NCBI GenBank assembly: GCA_016714645.1
Contig: JADKCI010000002.1
Coordinates: forward strand, 248,001 to 312,000
Reading direction: 5' to 3'
Length of the DNA stretch: 64,000 bases
DNA from: Chromatiaceae bacterium
GTDB lineage: Bacteria > Pseudomonadota > Gammaproteobacteria > Chromatiales > Chromatiaceae
This document shows positions 1 to 9,326 of the stretch, one piece after another. How positions within the stretch are numbered: the first letter of the stretch is position 1; each line of letters begins with the position of its first letter. The notes beneath the pieces were generated by a model. It was not told the origin of the DNA. It saw only the letters and a list, made by a program, of their open reading frames with translations, and did no database searches. The translations under genes and the position numbers were made by a program.

Positions 1-459
1 ATCCTGGGCTTTTTCGGCATTACTATCAGTGCGTTCCAGATCGCTGGCGGTATCCTGCTGGGGGGCACCGGCATGAGCATGCTGAACGCCAAGGGGGCTG
101 GCGATGTTCACGGCAAGGAGGTGGAGAGGCCCGCCATCGATCGCTCCACCCTGATCTCCACCATGATCGTGCCCGTGACCCTGCCCCTGACCACGGGTGC
201 CGGCACTATTTCCACGGTCACTGTCTTTGCCCACGAGGCCGTCCAGGCCCACGCGGACCTCTTTCTCTTCCTGGCGATCTGCGCCATGACGGTCATCATC
301 TTCCTCATCTTCCTGTTCGCCATGTCTCTGATGAGGTTCCTGGGCGAGGTGGGCATGAGTGTCCTGATCAAGGTGATGGGCCTCTTTACCCTGGCGATTG
401 GCGTGCAGTTCATCGTTAACGGCGTCACCAGGATTTACCCCTCCCTGCCTGGCCATTGA
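1..459 (+). CDS. MarC family membrane protein, 3' part
   Basis: The frame is open from base 1 to the stop at 459, so the gene starts upstream of the window. The visible 152 residues hold hydrophobic segments at the start (ILGFFGITISAFQIAGG), in the middle and at the end. The FGI-S-FQIAGG-LL pattern followed by a short charged loop and a segment with P-TLPLTTGAGTIS is typical of the MarC/UPF0056 family of inner-membrane proteins. The biochemical role of that family is unsettled; the old multiple-antibiotic-resistance link is not supported. The neighbour is convergent, so this is probably the last gene of its unit. Confidence 0.8.
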   Translation: MLGFFGITISAFQIAGGILLGGTGMSMLNAKGAGDVHGKEVERPAIDRSTLISTMIVPVTLPLTTGAGTISTVTVFAHEAVQAHADLFLFLAICAMTVIIFLIFLFAMSLMRFLGEVGMSVLIKVMGLFTLAIGVQFIVNGVTRIYPSLPGH

Positions 460-482
460 GTAGCGCCCCAAGCCCCCGGGGC

Positions 483-2063
483 CTAGCCGGGAGCCGGTGG
501 CTGCCGCGGGGCCTCCAGGCGCACCAGGATCTTGGTGAGGTGGTGCAGGGCCCAGGCGACGAATTCGAAATCCACGAAGAGGGCGCTTTGATCGAGGGAC
601 CCGCCGGATGGTGGGCCCAGTTGCTGGCGAATCTCCGCCATGAAGTCGCCATGGATCTTGGTGCGATCACGGATGGCGGTGATGGCGGCGATATCGTCGT
701 CGTCCATGGCCTTGGCCATGGCACCCAGCAATTCCAGGAGGCTGTTATCCAATCCCTGGCGCTGGTCGGGGGCGATGACGCCCGGGATTTGGGCGCGGGC
801 GACAAAGAGGCGCGCGGCTTCCTCCAGGTGGCGGATGCCACTGAGGGCACCGCGCAGGGCGTGGAGCTTGAAGGCATCGCCCTCGCTCATGGGGGCGCGG
901 GAGGCGAGCTGGCTGGCGAATGTCTCGATCGCGTTCGACAGCTTTTCGAAGTTGGCCGAGGGCCCGGAATCCTCGGAGGCATCCCGCGGGGCCCCCGGCT
1001 CCCCCGTCACCATCCGCAGCAGCCGCGCCAGTTCCTTGCGGATCAGGGCCAGGGCGGTGGCGGCATCATTGAGCGCCTGGGTGTTCAGAAACTTAGGCGC
1101 CCCGGGTACATCGGGCGCCTCGCTGGGCCAGATTTTCTTCAGAAGCCGGGTGACCAGGGGGATGAGGGGCGATATCACCAGCGCGGGGATCAGATTCGAG
1201 AGCAGAAACAGGATGGCCAGGCGCTTATCCGTCGCCGCCGAGATCTCCCCGGACAGGGCCAAGACCAGGGGGATGCCCGCCTGTTCCAGGTAATAGAGCC
1301 CGACCATGAGGCCGCCACCAAGGAGGCAGAAGAAGTCCTCCATCCGCACCAGCCGGAGGGCCTGACCCCGCAGGCCGGTGGCGAGCATGAGCCGCAGGGT
1401 GATGGCCCCCAGATTGGTCCCATAGATCATCAGCGCGGCATCCGGCAAGTCCAGTGCCCCGGCATTGGCCAGGGTAATGATCATCATGGTCGCGCCCGAA
1501 TTGGATTGGAGGATGGACGCCACCAGGATGCCGCTCAGGAAGGCGAGGGGCGGGGAGGAGACAGCCAGGCCGATGGCATCGCGGAACCAGGGCTCGTCCT
1601 TGAGGGGCGCCGCCCCCGCGCTCATTTGTTCCAGGCCGAAGAGAATGAGGCCGATGCCGATCAGGACGCTCGCCACCGTCTGCCAGGAGCGATTCCGCAC
1701 CACCCCCATCACGATCCCCGCCCCACCGACGAGGAAGGCCACCGCCGGGTGAATGTCCAGGGTGGCGACGAAGGCGAGGACCGTCAATCCGACATTCGAC
1801 CAGACGATGACCAGGCTGGCGGCATTCGCCGTCAGCAATTCCGCCGCGACCAGGCTCACGCAGATAAAGGTGACTGCGGTGGCGCTCTGCATCAGGGCCC
1901 CCGAGGCCAGGCCTAGGGCCAGGCGGGGCAGGGGGCGGCGCGTCGTCCGGGCGATGCCATCGCGGAACCGGCCACCACTCAGGGCTTTGAGGTTATCGCC
2001 GACCAGATGCAGGCCGATAAAAAAGAGCCCCAGACCGAGGACAAGGGCGTTAAGGGGGGGCAT
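483..2063 (-). CDS. Na/Pi cotransporter-like membrane protein
   Basis: A 526-residue protein. The first two thirds are strongly hydrophobic and carry the two inverted Na/Pi-cotransporter repeats; the pairs SATAVTF (near residue 60) and QSNSGATMMIITLANAGAL (near 190) are the QSSSA-type substrate motifs. The last 150 residues are a charged, helical PhoU-like cytoplasmic domain. The likely role is sodium-dependent uptake or balancing of phosphate, possibly arsenate by mistake. It lies just downstream of a PPK2 gene on the same strand, which suggests phosphate handling. The start at 2063 gives an N-terminus running straight into the first membrane segment. Confidence 0.8.
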   Translation of the reverse strand: MPPLNALVLGLGLFFIGLHLVGDNLKALSGGRFRDGIARTTRRPLPRLALGLASGALMQSATAVTFICVSLVAAELLTANAASLVIVWSNVGLTVLAFVATLDIHPAVAFLVGGAGIVMGVVRNRSWQTVASVLIGIGLILFGLEQMSAGAAPLKDEPWFRDAIGLAVSSPPLAFLSGILVASILQSNSGATMMIITLANAGALDLPDAALMIYGTNLGAITLRLMLATGLRGQALRLVRMEDFFCLLGGGLMVGLYYLEQAGIPLVLALSGEISAATDKRLAILFLLSNLIPALVISPLIPLVTRLLKKIWPSEAPDVPGAPKFLNTQALNDAATALALIRKELARLLRMVTGEPGAPRDASEDSGPSANFEKLSNAIETFASQLASRAPMSEGDAFKLHALRGALSGIRHLEEAARLFVARAQIPGVIAPDQRQGLDNSLLELLGAMAKAMDDDDIAAITAIRDRTKIHGDFMAEIRQQLGPPSGGSLDQSALFVDFEFVAWALHHLTKILVRLEAPRQPPAPG

Positions 2064-2123
2064 GGCGCTCCGGGCTCCGCAAGAGACACCCCAGGGGACC
2101 CAAGGTGTCTCGGGGTGAGGTCA

Positions 2124-3026
2124 TCAGCCGGCTTGCTTGAGGCTCTTTTCCTTTTTCCTGACCAGCTTGGCGATCTTTTTCTGGTTCTCGGGAGATTCCT
2201 CCGACAGGGCCTTGGCGTAATCCTGCTTGATCACCTCCAAATCCACCTCGGTCTTGGGGAGTTGCAGATTCATCCCCTCGATGGCGGCGACGATGACCTC
2301 CGAGATAGCCAGGTCGCGGAACCACTTATTGTCCGAGGGGATCACGAACCAGGGCGCCTCCGCCGTGCTGGTCTGGGCGATGGCCTCCTCGAAAGCCGCC
2401 GTGTATTCGTCCCAGAGCTCCCGCTCCGCATAGTCCGTCTTGCTGATTTTCCACTCATGATCCGGCTCGTCGAGGCGGACCTTGAAGCGGGCGAGCTGGG
2501 CCTCGCGGGAGATATGCAGATAGAACTTGAGGACCGTGGTGTCGTTGCCCGCGGCGAGGAGGTGTTCGAAGTTGCGAATATGTTCGTAGCGCGACTTCCA
2601 GACGACCTTAGGCACTAACTGGTGGACCCGGACGACCAGGACATCCTCGTAATGCGACCGGTTGAAGATGACGATGTCCCCCTTGGCGGGGGCATGGGGG
2701 TGGACGCGCCAGAGAAAATCGTGGGCGGCCTCCTCGGCGGTGGGCTGCTTGAAGGAGGCGACGCGCGTCCCCTCGGGGTTGAGGCCGGACATGACATGGC
2801 TGACCACCCCGTCCTTGCCCGCCGCATCCAGCCCTTGCAGGACGATCACCAGGGCGTTGGTCTTGGTCGCGTAGAGCTTGGCCTGGAGTTCGCGCATCTT
2901 GACGAGGAGTTCCTCCTGGCGTTGGGCCGCATCGGCATGGTTCTTATAGTCACCCGTGTCCGCGGGGTCGATCTTGCCGAGCTTGACCTTGGCGCCGGGG
3001 ACGATCCGAAATTTGTCTATTTTCAT
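2124..3026 (-). CDS. ppk2: PPK2 family polyphosphate kinase
   Basis: Transfers phosphate between polyphosphate and nucleotides in the cytoplasm. The 300-residue product has the Walker A-like GLDAAGKDG near residue 65, the basic lid region, and the Walker B-like IFNRSHYEDVLVVRVH near 125; it ends in a lysine-rich tail. Length and single-domain layout match the short PPK2 proteins. I use the ATG at 3026 (MKIDKFRIVPG), because the longer reading from 3089 adds only a low-complexity P/S-rich leader. Together with the Na/Pi gene downstream it forms a phosphate pair. Donor and acceptor nucleotide cannot be told from sequence. Confidence 0.88.
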   Translation of the reverse strand: MKIDKFRIVPGAKVKLGKIDPADTGDYKNHADAAQRQEELLVKMRELQAKLYATKTNALVIVLQGLDAAGKDGVVSHVMSGLNPEGTRVASFKQPTAEEAAHDFLWRVHPHAPAKGDIVIFNRSHYEDVLVVRVHQLVPKVVWKSRYEHIRNFEHLLAAGNDTTVLKFYLHISREAQLARFKVRLDEPDHEWKISKTDYAERELWDEYTAAFEEAIAQTSTAEAPWFVIPSDNKWFRDLAISEVIVAAIEGMNLQLPKTEVDLEVIKQDYAKALSEESPENQKKIAKLVRKKEKSLKQAG

Positions 3027-3190
3027 GGTTACCAGGTTTTCCCTTGATGGAGATGGCCAGGATGGGGGCGCAGCGCTGGGTATTGTCATTGCCAGACGCT
3101 GACGGACTGCTACGTCATATTACCGAAAAAATTTTCCCGAGACGTGATCGGGTCTGACGGGCTTGCCCCTAGCCGGCTTTAACCTGGGGC

Positions 3191-3221
3191 TTGCCAATAT
3201 ATCCGTTTCTTCGTATATTTT
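3191..3221 (+). promoter_or_regulatory. Promoter with ArsR-type operator-like dyad
   Basis: TTGCCA (3191-3196) and TATATT (3214-3219) are separated by 17 bases, a good sigma-70 promoter, 44 bases upstream of the gapdh start. The spacer and -10 form an imperfect dyad, ATATATCCG then CGTATATTTT around TTTCTT, of the AT-rich kind bound by ArsR/SmtB repressors. Almost the same block recurs at 57311-57341. No arsR gene is visible in the window, so the regulator would act in trans. Confidence 0.6.
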
Positions 3222-3262
3222 AGCGGACAGATGTAACCACCCACTCACCCGGAGAAATCAGC

Positions 3263-4273
3263 ATGACGATTCGTATTGGCATCAACGGTTTTGGTCGCAT
3301 GGGCAAACTGGGCTTCCGCGCCGGCTGGGGGAGTCAGGAGTTTGAGATCGTCCACGTCAACGAGATCAAGGGCGATGCCGCCTGTCAGGCCCACCTGCTG
3401 GAATTCGACTCGGTTCATGGTCGCTGGTACAAGGACCAGATCAGTTCCCGCCCCGACGCCCTCATCGTCGCTGGCCAGGAGGTCGGCTTTAGCATGGGCG
3501 CCACCCTCGAAGAGATCGACTGGGGCGCCAAGGGCATCGATATCCTGGTGGAGTGCACCGGGCGCTTCAAGACCGCGGAGGCCCTCCAGCCCCTATTTGA
3601 TCAGGGCGTGAAGAAGGTGGTGGTGTCCGCCCCGGTGCCCGATCCGGCCCTGAACCTCGTCTATGGGGTCAACGACCACCTCTACGACCCGGCGGTGCAT
3701 GACATCGTCACCGCCGCCTCCTGCACCACCAACTGCCTGGCGCCGGTGGTCCAGGTCATGCACGAGAAGATTGGCATCCTGCGCGGTAGCATGACTACCA
3801 TCCACGACATCACCAATACCCAAACCATCGTGGATCGTGGCCACAAGGACCTGCGCCGGGCCCGCGCCCTGGGGCAATCCCTGATCCCCACCACCACCGG
3901 CTCCGCCAAGGCCATCACCAAGATCTTTCCCGAACTCACCGGTAAGCTCAACGGCCACGCCGTGCGCGTGCCCCTGCTCAACGCCTCCCTCACCGACTTC
4001 GTGTTCGAGGCGGCCAGGCCGGTGACGGCGGAGGAGGTCAATGCCCTCTTTAAGGAGGCCGCCGCCGGCGAACTCAAGGATATTCTGGGTTACGAGGAGC
4101 GACCCCTGGTCTCCGTTGATTTCAAGGGCGATCCGCGCTCCTCCATCGTCGATGCCCTCTCGACCATGGTCATCGATAACACCCAGGTCAAGATCTACGC
4201 CTGGTACGACAACGAGTGGGGCTATGTGAACCGCATGATGGATATCACCCGCAAGCTGGCGCGGATGCTGTAG
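3263..4273 (+). CDS. gap: Glyceraldehyde-3-phosphate dehydrogenase, arsenate-linked
   Basis: NAD-dependent GAPDH. The N-terminal GINGFGRMG is the Rossmann NAD loop and SCTTNC places the catalytic cysteine at residue 154; a 336-residue length is standard. The gene is followed after 2 bases by arsJ. In that known pair GAPDH uses arsenate in place of phosphate to make 1-arseno-3-phosphoglycerate, which ArsJ exports. The promoter just upstream looks ArsR-controlled, so this is likely a dedicated arsenic copy and not the housekeeping enzyme. RBS: GGAGAAATCAGC before the ATG. Confidence 0.92.
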   Translation: MTIRIGINGFGRMGKLGFRAGWGSQEFEIVHVNEIKGDAACQAHLLEFDSVHGRWYKDQISSRPDALIVAGQEVGFSMGATLEEIDWGAKGIDILVECTGRFKTAEALQPLFDQGVKKVVVSAPVPDPALNLVYGVNDHLYDPAVHDIVTAASCTTNCLAPVVQVMHEKIGILRGSMTTIHDITNTQTIVDRGHKDLRRARALGQSLIPTTTGSAKAITKIFPELTGKLNGHAVRVPLLNASLTDFVFEAARPVTAEEVNALFKEAAAGELKDILGYEERPLVSVDFKGDPRSSIVDALSTMVIDNTQVKIYAWYDNEWGYVNRMMDITRKLARML

Positions 4274-4275
4274 CC

Positions 4276-5508
4276 ATGGATGCCGCCCTGCGCACCTACC
4301 TGGTCGTCACCGGCGCCTATTGGGGCTTCACCCTGACGGACGGGGCCATCCACATGCTGGTGGTCCTGCACTTCCACAATCAGGGTTTCACCCCCCTGGA
4401 GATCGCCTTTCTGTTTCTCCTCTACGAGGTGTTCGGCATCATCACCAACGGCATGGGGGGCTGGATCGCCTCCCATGTCGGCCTCAACCGCACCATGGTC
4501 GCGGGCGGCTTCCTCCAGGTCCTGGCCCTGGGCATGCTGGCGGTGGACCCGGCCTGGTTGACCGTCACCTATGTCATGACCGCCATGGCCCTGTCCGGTA
4601 TCGCCAAGGACCTCAACAAGATGAGCGCCAAGTCCAGCGTCAAGACGGTGGTGCCCAAGGGGGCGGACGCCGAGACGCGGCTCTTCAAGTACGTGGCCAT
4701 CCTCACCGGGTCGAAAAACACCCTCAAGGGCGTCGGCTTCTTCCTGGGGGGGCTGCTGCTCTACACGGTAGGCTTCCGGTGGGCCCTGGCGGGCATGGCG
4801 ACGTCCCTTTTTGTCCTCTATGTTTATGTCGCCTGGGCCTTGCCGTCCGGGCTGGGGACGACCAAGGTCAAGGCCAAGATCAGCCAGATCTTTTCCAAGA
4901 CCCGGGAGATCAACGTCCTTTCCGGGGCGCGCTTCTTCCTGTTTGGCTCGCGGGATGTCTGGTTCGTGGTGGGCCTGCCGGTCTTCCTGGCCTCGGTGAC
5001 CGGCTGGAACCATCTGGAAGTTGGCGGCTTCCTGGCCCTCTGGGTAGTGGCTTATGGCTTCGTCCAGGCGGGGGCACCGGCCCTGCTGCGCCAGGGCCAT
5101 GGCGGCAAGGGACCTCAGGGTAAGAGCGCGCGCAACTGGGCCCTGCTCCTGGCGATCTTCCCGGCGGGCATCGCCCTGGCCCTGATGAATGGCCTTGATC
5201 CCGCCCTGTCGCTGATCATCGGCCTCTTTGCCTTCGGCGCCGTCTTCGCCATCAACTCCGCCGTCCATTCCTACCTGATCCTGGCCTACTCGGACCAGGA
5301 CAAGGTGGCCATGAACGTCGGCTTCTACTATATGGCCAATGCGGCGGGCCGATTGACCGGGACGGTGCTGTCCGGCTGGGTCTATCAGACCCATAGCCTG
5401 GAGGGCTGCCTCTGGGTGTCTACCGCCTTTGTCCTGGCGGCGGCGCTGATTTCCTTCATGCTCCCGCCGGTGAAGGGGGAGGAACTGGAAGTCAAGCCGG
5501 CAACCTGA
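4276..5508 (+). CDS. arsJ: ArsJ organoarsenical efflux permease
   Basis: A 410-residue major-facilitator protein with about 11-12 membrane segments. The start MDAALRTYLVVTGAYWGFTLTDGAIHMLVVLHF and the GIAKDLNKMSAKSS loop near residue 115 are characteristic of ArsJ. It exports 1-arseno-3-phosphoglycerate made by the neighbouring GAPDH, giving arsenate resistance. I use the ATG at 4276, 2 bases after the gapdh stop; the longer open frame from 4216 only overlaps the end of gapdh. Confidence 0.9.
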   Translation: MDAALRTYLVVTGAYWGFTLTDGAIHMLVVLHFHNQGFTPLEIAFLFLLYEVFGIITNGMGGWIASHVGLNRTMVAGGFLQVLALGMLAVDPAWLTVTYVMTAMALSGIAKDLNKMSAKSSVKTVVPKGADAETRLFKYVAILTGSKNTLKGVGFFLGGLLLYTVGFRWALAGMATSLFVLYVYVAWALPSGLGTTKVKAKISQIFSKTREINVLSGARFFLFGSRDVWFVVGLPVFLASVTGWNHLEVGGFLALWVVAYGFVQAGAPALLRQGHGGKGPQGKSARNWALLLAIFPAGIALALMNGLDPALSLIIGLFAFGAVFAINSAVHSYLILAYSDQDKVAMNVGFYYMANAAGRLTGTVLSGWVYQTHSLEGCLWVSTAFVLAAALISFMLPPVKGEELEVKPAT

Positions 5509-5616
5509 GAAGAAAGCGCGGCCCCTCACCCAGGCCGCGCGCTCTTCCTGGTAACCCGGTTGCTAAGTTTTACTGGATCAGGCCGCCCCAGGCGGCTTCC
5601 TTTGTGAGAGCGTGCC

Positions 5617-6036
5617 ATGAATTCCAACGTCTTATTTGTCTGTTCGGGCAACTCCTGCCGTTCGCAGATGGCCGAGGGCTGGCTGCGGGCCTTGAGCGCG
5701 GGCCGCATCGCGACCAACTCCGCAGGCATCAGTCCCCATGGCCAGAACCCACGGGCTATTGCCGTCATGGCCGAGGCCGGAGTGGATATCTCCGGACAGT
5801 CGTCCAAGGAACTGACCCAGGAGCACCTGGATTGGGCCGATCGGGTTATCACCGTCTGTGGGGATGCGGAGGAGACCTGCCCCCTGCTGCCACCCGGGAC
5901 CCGCAAGGAGCATTGGCCCCTCCCAGACCCGGCCAGGGCCACCGGCAGTGAAGAGGAGATCCTGGCGGTGTTTCGTGCCAGCCGGGATGACATCCACCGC
6001 CGCGTCGCCGATCTGCTCGTTCGCCTCAACCACTAA
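5617..6036 (+). CDS. arsC: Arsenate reductase, LMW-phosphatase/thioredoxin type
   Basis: Cytoplasmic reduction of arsenate to arsenite. At 139 residues it has the phosphatase-like P-loop CSGNSCRS at residues 9-16 and a redox cysteine pair at 81 and 88 (VCGDAEETC), the arrangement of the thioredoxin-coupled ArsC family (C10/C82/C89 in the Gram-positive type). DPA near residue 108 supplies the general acid. It heads the arsC-acr3-arsD-arsA-phosphatase run. Confidence 0.92.
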   Translation: MNSNVLFVCSGNSCRSQMAEGWLRALSAGRIATNSAGISPHGQNPRAIAVMAEAGVDISGQSSKELTQEHLDWADRVITVCGDAEETCPLLPPGTRKEHWPLPDPARATGSEEEILAVFRASRDDIHRRVADLLVRLNH

Positions 6037-6057
6037 GCCGCCCAGAGGAGAAATATC

Positions 6058-7152
6058 TTGAGTGCCCAATGTGAAGTCGCCGGCAAACAGGCCGCTGGCG
6101 CTCCCCTGAATCCCTTTGAGCGCTGGCTAACCCTGTGGGTCGCGCTCTGCATCCTTGTCGGTATCGGGCTCGGCCAGTTCTTCCCCGCCCCCTTCCAGTT
6201 CCTGGGCCGGCTGGAGGTCGCCCAGGTCAATCTCCCGGTGGGGGTGCTCATCTGGGTGATGATCATCCCCATGCTGATGAAAATCGACTTCGGTGCCCTG
6301 GGCCAGGTCAGGTCCCATTGGAAGGGCATCGGCGTGACCCTCTTCATCAACTGGGCGGTCAAGCCCTTTTCGATGGCCCTGCTGGCTTGGGTCTTCATCC
6401 GTCAGGTCTTTGCCCCCTGGCTGCCGGTTGAGCAATTGGATAGCTATGTCGCCGGGCTGATCCTGCTGGCCGCCGCGCCCTGTACCGCCATGGTCTTCGT
6501 CTGGAGCCGGCTCACCGGCGGTGATCCTTATTTCACCCTGTCCCAGGTCGCCCTCAACGACGCCATCATGATCGTCGCCTTCGCGCCGATCGTGGCGCTG
6601 TTGCTCGGGCTCTCGGCGATCGTCGTGCCCTGGGCTACGCTCTTGACGTCGGTGGTGCTCTATATACTGATCCCGGTCGTCCTCGCCCAGGTTTGGCGCT
6701 ACTGGTTGCTTCAACAGGGGCAGGCCCGCTTTGACGCCACTCTGGCGACCCTGGGCCACGCCTCCATCGTCGCCCTGCTGTTGACCCTGGTGTTGCTGTT
6801 CGCCTTCCAGGGCGAGCAAATCATCAAGCAACCCCTGATCATTGCCATGCTGGCGGTGCCGATCCTGATCCAGGTCTTTTTCAACTCATCCCTGGCCTAT
6901 TGGCTGAACCGCCAGGTCGGCGAGCAACACAGCGTCGCCTGCCCTTCGGCCCTGATCGGCGCCAGCAACTTCTTCGAGTTGGCGGTGGCGGCGGCCATCA
7001 GTCTTTTCGGCTTTCAGTCCGGTGCCGCGCTCGCGACCGTCGTCGGGGTCCTGATCGAGGTGCCGGTGATGCTGCTGGTGGTCAAAGTGGTCAATGCCAG
7101 CAAGGGCTGGTACGAGGCAGGCATCTCTTCGCAATCAAGGGGATGGTCATGA
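6058..7152 (+). CDS. acr3: Acr3 arsenite efflux permease
   Basis: Inner-membrane arsenite exporter of the BART superfamily, 364 residues, about 10 membrane segments. Diagnostic stretches are WVMIIPMLMKIDF near residue 65, AAPCTAMVFVWSRLTGGD near 140 (the functional cysteine) and SNFFELAVAAAISLFG near 305. The start is TTG at 6058, preceded by AGAGGAG; no ATG fits. Its stop overlaps the arsD start (ATGA). The last 130 codons are duplicated at 53769-54158. Confidence 0.93.
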   Translation: MSAQCEVAGKQAAGAPLNPFERWLTLWVALCILVGIGLGQFFPAPFQFLGRLEVAQVNLPVGVLIWVMIIPMLMKIDFGALGQVRSHWKGIGVTLFINWAVKPFSMALLAWVFIRQVFAPWLPVEQLDSYVAGLILLAAAPCTAMVFVWSRLTGGDPYFTLSQVALNDAIMIVAFAPIVALLLGLSAIVVPWATLLTSVVLYILIPVVLAQVWRYWLLQQGQARFDATLATLGHASIVALLLTLVLLFAFQGEQIIKQPLIIAMLAVPILIQVFFNSSLAYWLNRQVGEQHSVACPSALIGASNFFELAVAAAISLFGFQSGAALATVVGVLIEVPVMLLVVKVVNASKGWYEAGISSQSRGWS

Positions 7153-7538
7153 ACAAACTCGAAATCTTTGAACCCGCCATGTGCTGCTCCACGGGCGTAT
7201 GCGGTGTCGAGGTCGATCCCGTGCTGGTCCAATTCAGTGCCGACCTGCACTGGCTGGCGGGGCAGGGGGTCGCAGTCAGCCGCTACAACCTGTCCCAAAA
7301 TCCTGGGGAATTCGCGGTCAATCCGCTGGTGCTCCAGGAGTTGGCGGCTGGGATGGAGCGGCTGCCCCTGACCCTGGTCGACGGGCATATTGTCGCAATC
7401 GGCGCCTATCTATCGCGGGACCAGTTGCTCCAGAAACTGGCTTTACCGCCAACAGCTACGGCAACGGCCCCCCCGACCAAGCCCCACCTCAAAATCCCCG
7501 TCAGCGGTTGCTGCACCCCCGGCAGCGGGTGCTGCTGA
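7149..7538 (+). CDS. arsD: ArsD arsenite metallochaperone
   Basis: Passes arsenite to ArsA. The N-terminus has MCCSTGVCG, holding the conserved Cys12/Cys13/Cys18 set, on a thioredoxin-like fold. The 129-residue protein ends in two further vicinal cysteine groups (GCCTPGSGCC), as in ArsD proteins with the full Cys set. Translationally coupled on both sides: it overlaps acr3 by 4 bases and arsA by 1. Confidence 0.92.
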   Translation: MNKLEIFEPAMCCSTGVCGVEVDPVLVQFSADLHWLAGQGVAVSRYNLSQNPGEFAVNPLVLQELAAGMERLPLTLVDGHIVAIGAYLSRDQLLQKLALPPTATATAPPTKPHLKIPVSGCCTPGSGCC

Positions 7539-9298
7539 TGGCTATCCCGGACGCCCGCACCCGCCACCTCTTCTTCACCGGCAAGGGCGGCGTCGGCAAG
7601 ACCTCGCTCGCCTGTGCCACCGGCCTGGCGCTCGCCGATGCCGGGTGCCGGGTGCTGATCGTCAGCACCGATCCCGCCTCCAATCTGGATGAGGTGCTGG
7701 GGGTGGCGCTGGGTCAGATCCCGACGGCCATTCCCGACGCAACCGGACTCTTCGCGCTCAACATCGATCCCGAGGCCGCCGCGCACGACTACCGGGAGCG
7801 GATGGTCGCACCCTATCGCGGCCTCCTGCCCGCCGCGGCCATTACCAGTATGGAGGAACAGTTCTCCGGCGCTTGTACCCTGGAGATCGCCGCCTTCGAT
7901 GAGTTTTCCAAACTGCTCGGTGCGCCGGAGGCTACGGCCGGGTTCGATCATGTCATTTTCGACACCGCTCCCACCGGCCATACCCTGCGCCTGCTGACCC
8001 TGCCCTCGGCCTGGAGCGAGTTCATCGACTCCACCACCGGCGGCGCCTCCTGTCTCGGTCCGCTGGCCGGGCTGGAACAACAGCAGGCGCTCTATACCGC
8101 AACGGTGGCCCAACTCGTCGACCCGGCGCGGACCACCCTGGTGTTGGTCAGCCGCCCGGAGACCGCCGCCCTGCGCGAGGCCGAGCGCACCCGCGAGGAA
8201 CTGGCGGCGCTGGGGGTGGGCAATCTGCATCTGGCGCTCAATGGCGTCCTGGCCGTGGCCGAGACCGACGATGCCATCGCCGACGCCATGATGCGCCGCG
8301 GCGCCGCGGCGCTGGCCGCGCTGCCTGCCGGGCTCGCCGCCCTGCCGGCGACCGTTACCCCGCTCCTGCCACTGGGCACGCTGGGGCTCGATGCCCTGCG
8401 TCAGATGGCAAATCCAGCGCGGGTCCAGCCGTCGAGCGCCGAGCAGGACACCGACTGCCCCCTGCCGGGGCCCTTGTCATTGCTGGTGGACGAGCTGGCC
8501 CAGGCCGGACGCGGCGTCATCCTGACCATGGGCAAGGGCGGCGTCGGCAAGACCACGCTGGCGGCGGCGATCGCTGTCGCGCTGGCCCGTCGCGGTCATC
8601 CGGTGCATTTGTCCACCACGGACCCGGCCGCCCATGTGGCCGAGGCCCTTGGTGAATCCCTACCTGGCCTGAGCGTCGGTCGCATCGACCCGGTGGCCGA
8701 GGTCGCCGCCTATCAGGCCGAAGTGCTGGCCAAGGCCGCCGCTAACCTCGACCCCAACGGCCGGGCCATGCTGGCAGAGGACCTGCGCTCGCCCTGTACC
8801 GAGGAGATCGCGGTCTTCCGCGCTTTCGCCCGTGCGGTGGATGGCGGTCAGGACGGCTTCGTGGTGCTCGATACCGCGCCCACCGGCCACACCATCCTGC
8901 TCCTCGATGCCGCCGAGGCCTACCATCGCGAGGTCTCGCGCACCCAGGGCGACCTGCCCGAGGCGGTGCGCCAACTGCTGCCGCGCCTGCGCGATCCCGT
9001 CTTCACCCGGGTACTGGTCGTTACCCTGCCCGAGGCGACACCGGTCCATGAGGCCGAGCGTCTGCAACAGGACCTGCGTCGCGCCGGGATCGAGCCCTTC
9101 GGCTGGGTCATCAACCAGAGCCTGCTGGCCAGCGGCACCCACCACCCGCTGCTGCGCCAGCGCGGCCTGGCCGAGGCCCCCTTTATCAGCCAGGTGGCTA
9201 CGACACTCAGCCAGCGGTGCGTCTTGGTTTCCTGGCGGTCCGAGCCGCCCGTCGGGGTGCGCGGCCTGGAACAGTTGACCCAAGCGGCGGTCTCTTGA
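7538..9298 (+). CDS. arsA: ArsA arsenite-pump ATPase
   Basis: ATPase that energises arsenite efflux. The 586 residues form two homologous halves, each with a deviant Walker A, GKGGVGKTS at about residue 15 and GKGGVGKTT at about 331, and a DTAPTGHT signature. The metalloid-binding cysteines are in register with the classical enzyme: C113 (ACTLEIAAF), C172 (GASCLGP) and C420 (SPCTEEIAVF). The linker between halves is the part found fused to arsD at 54361-54480. The start is the ATG overlapping the arsD stop; the open frame extends further upstream only inside arsD. Confidence 0.93.
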   Translation: MAIPDARTRHLFFTGKGGVGKTSLACATGLALADAGCRVLIVSTDPASNLDEVLGVALGQIPTAIPDATGLFALNIDPEAAAHDYRERMVAPYRGLLPAAAITSMEEQFSGACTLEIAAFDEFSKLLGAPEATAGFDHVIFDTAPTGHTLRLLTLPSAWSEFIDSTTGGASCLGPLAGLEQQQALYTATVAQLVDPARTTLVLVSRPETAALREAERTREELAALGVGNLHLALNGVLAVAETDDAIADAMMRRGAAALAALPAGLAALPATVTPLLPLGTLGLDALRQMANPARVQPSSAEQDTDCPLPGPLSLLVDELAQAGRGVILTMGKGGVGKTTLAAAIAVALARRGHPVHLSTTDPAAHVAEALGESLPGLSVGRIDPVAEVAAYQAEVLAKAAANLDPNGRAMLAEDLRSPCTEEIAVFRAFARAVDGGQDGFVVLDTAPTGHTILLLDAAEAYHREVSRTQGDLPEAVRQLLPRLRDPVFTRVLVVTLPEATPVHEAERLQQDLRRAGIEPFGWVINQSLLASGTHHPLLRQRGLAEAPFISQVATTLSQRCVLVSWRSEPPVGVRGLEQLTQAAVS

Positions 9299-9326
9299 TA
9301 ACCCTCTCCATCATGGAATCCATAGC

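Noticed and set aside
456..1916. A 486-codon plus-strand frame opposite the Na/Pi cotransporter-like gene
   Set aside because: Its product is G/Q/R/D-rich without motifs, while the minus strand encodes a clear membrane transporter.
4222..5529. A 435-codon minus-strand frame opposite arsJ
   Set aside because: Shadow frame in high-GC DNA; arsJ has the family signatures.
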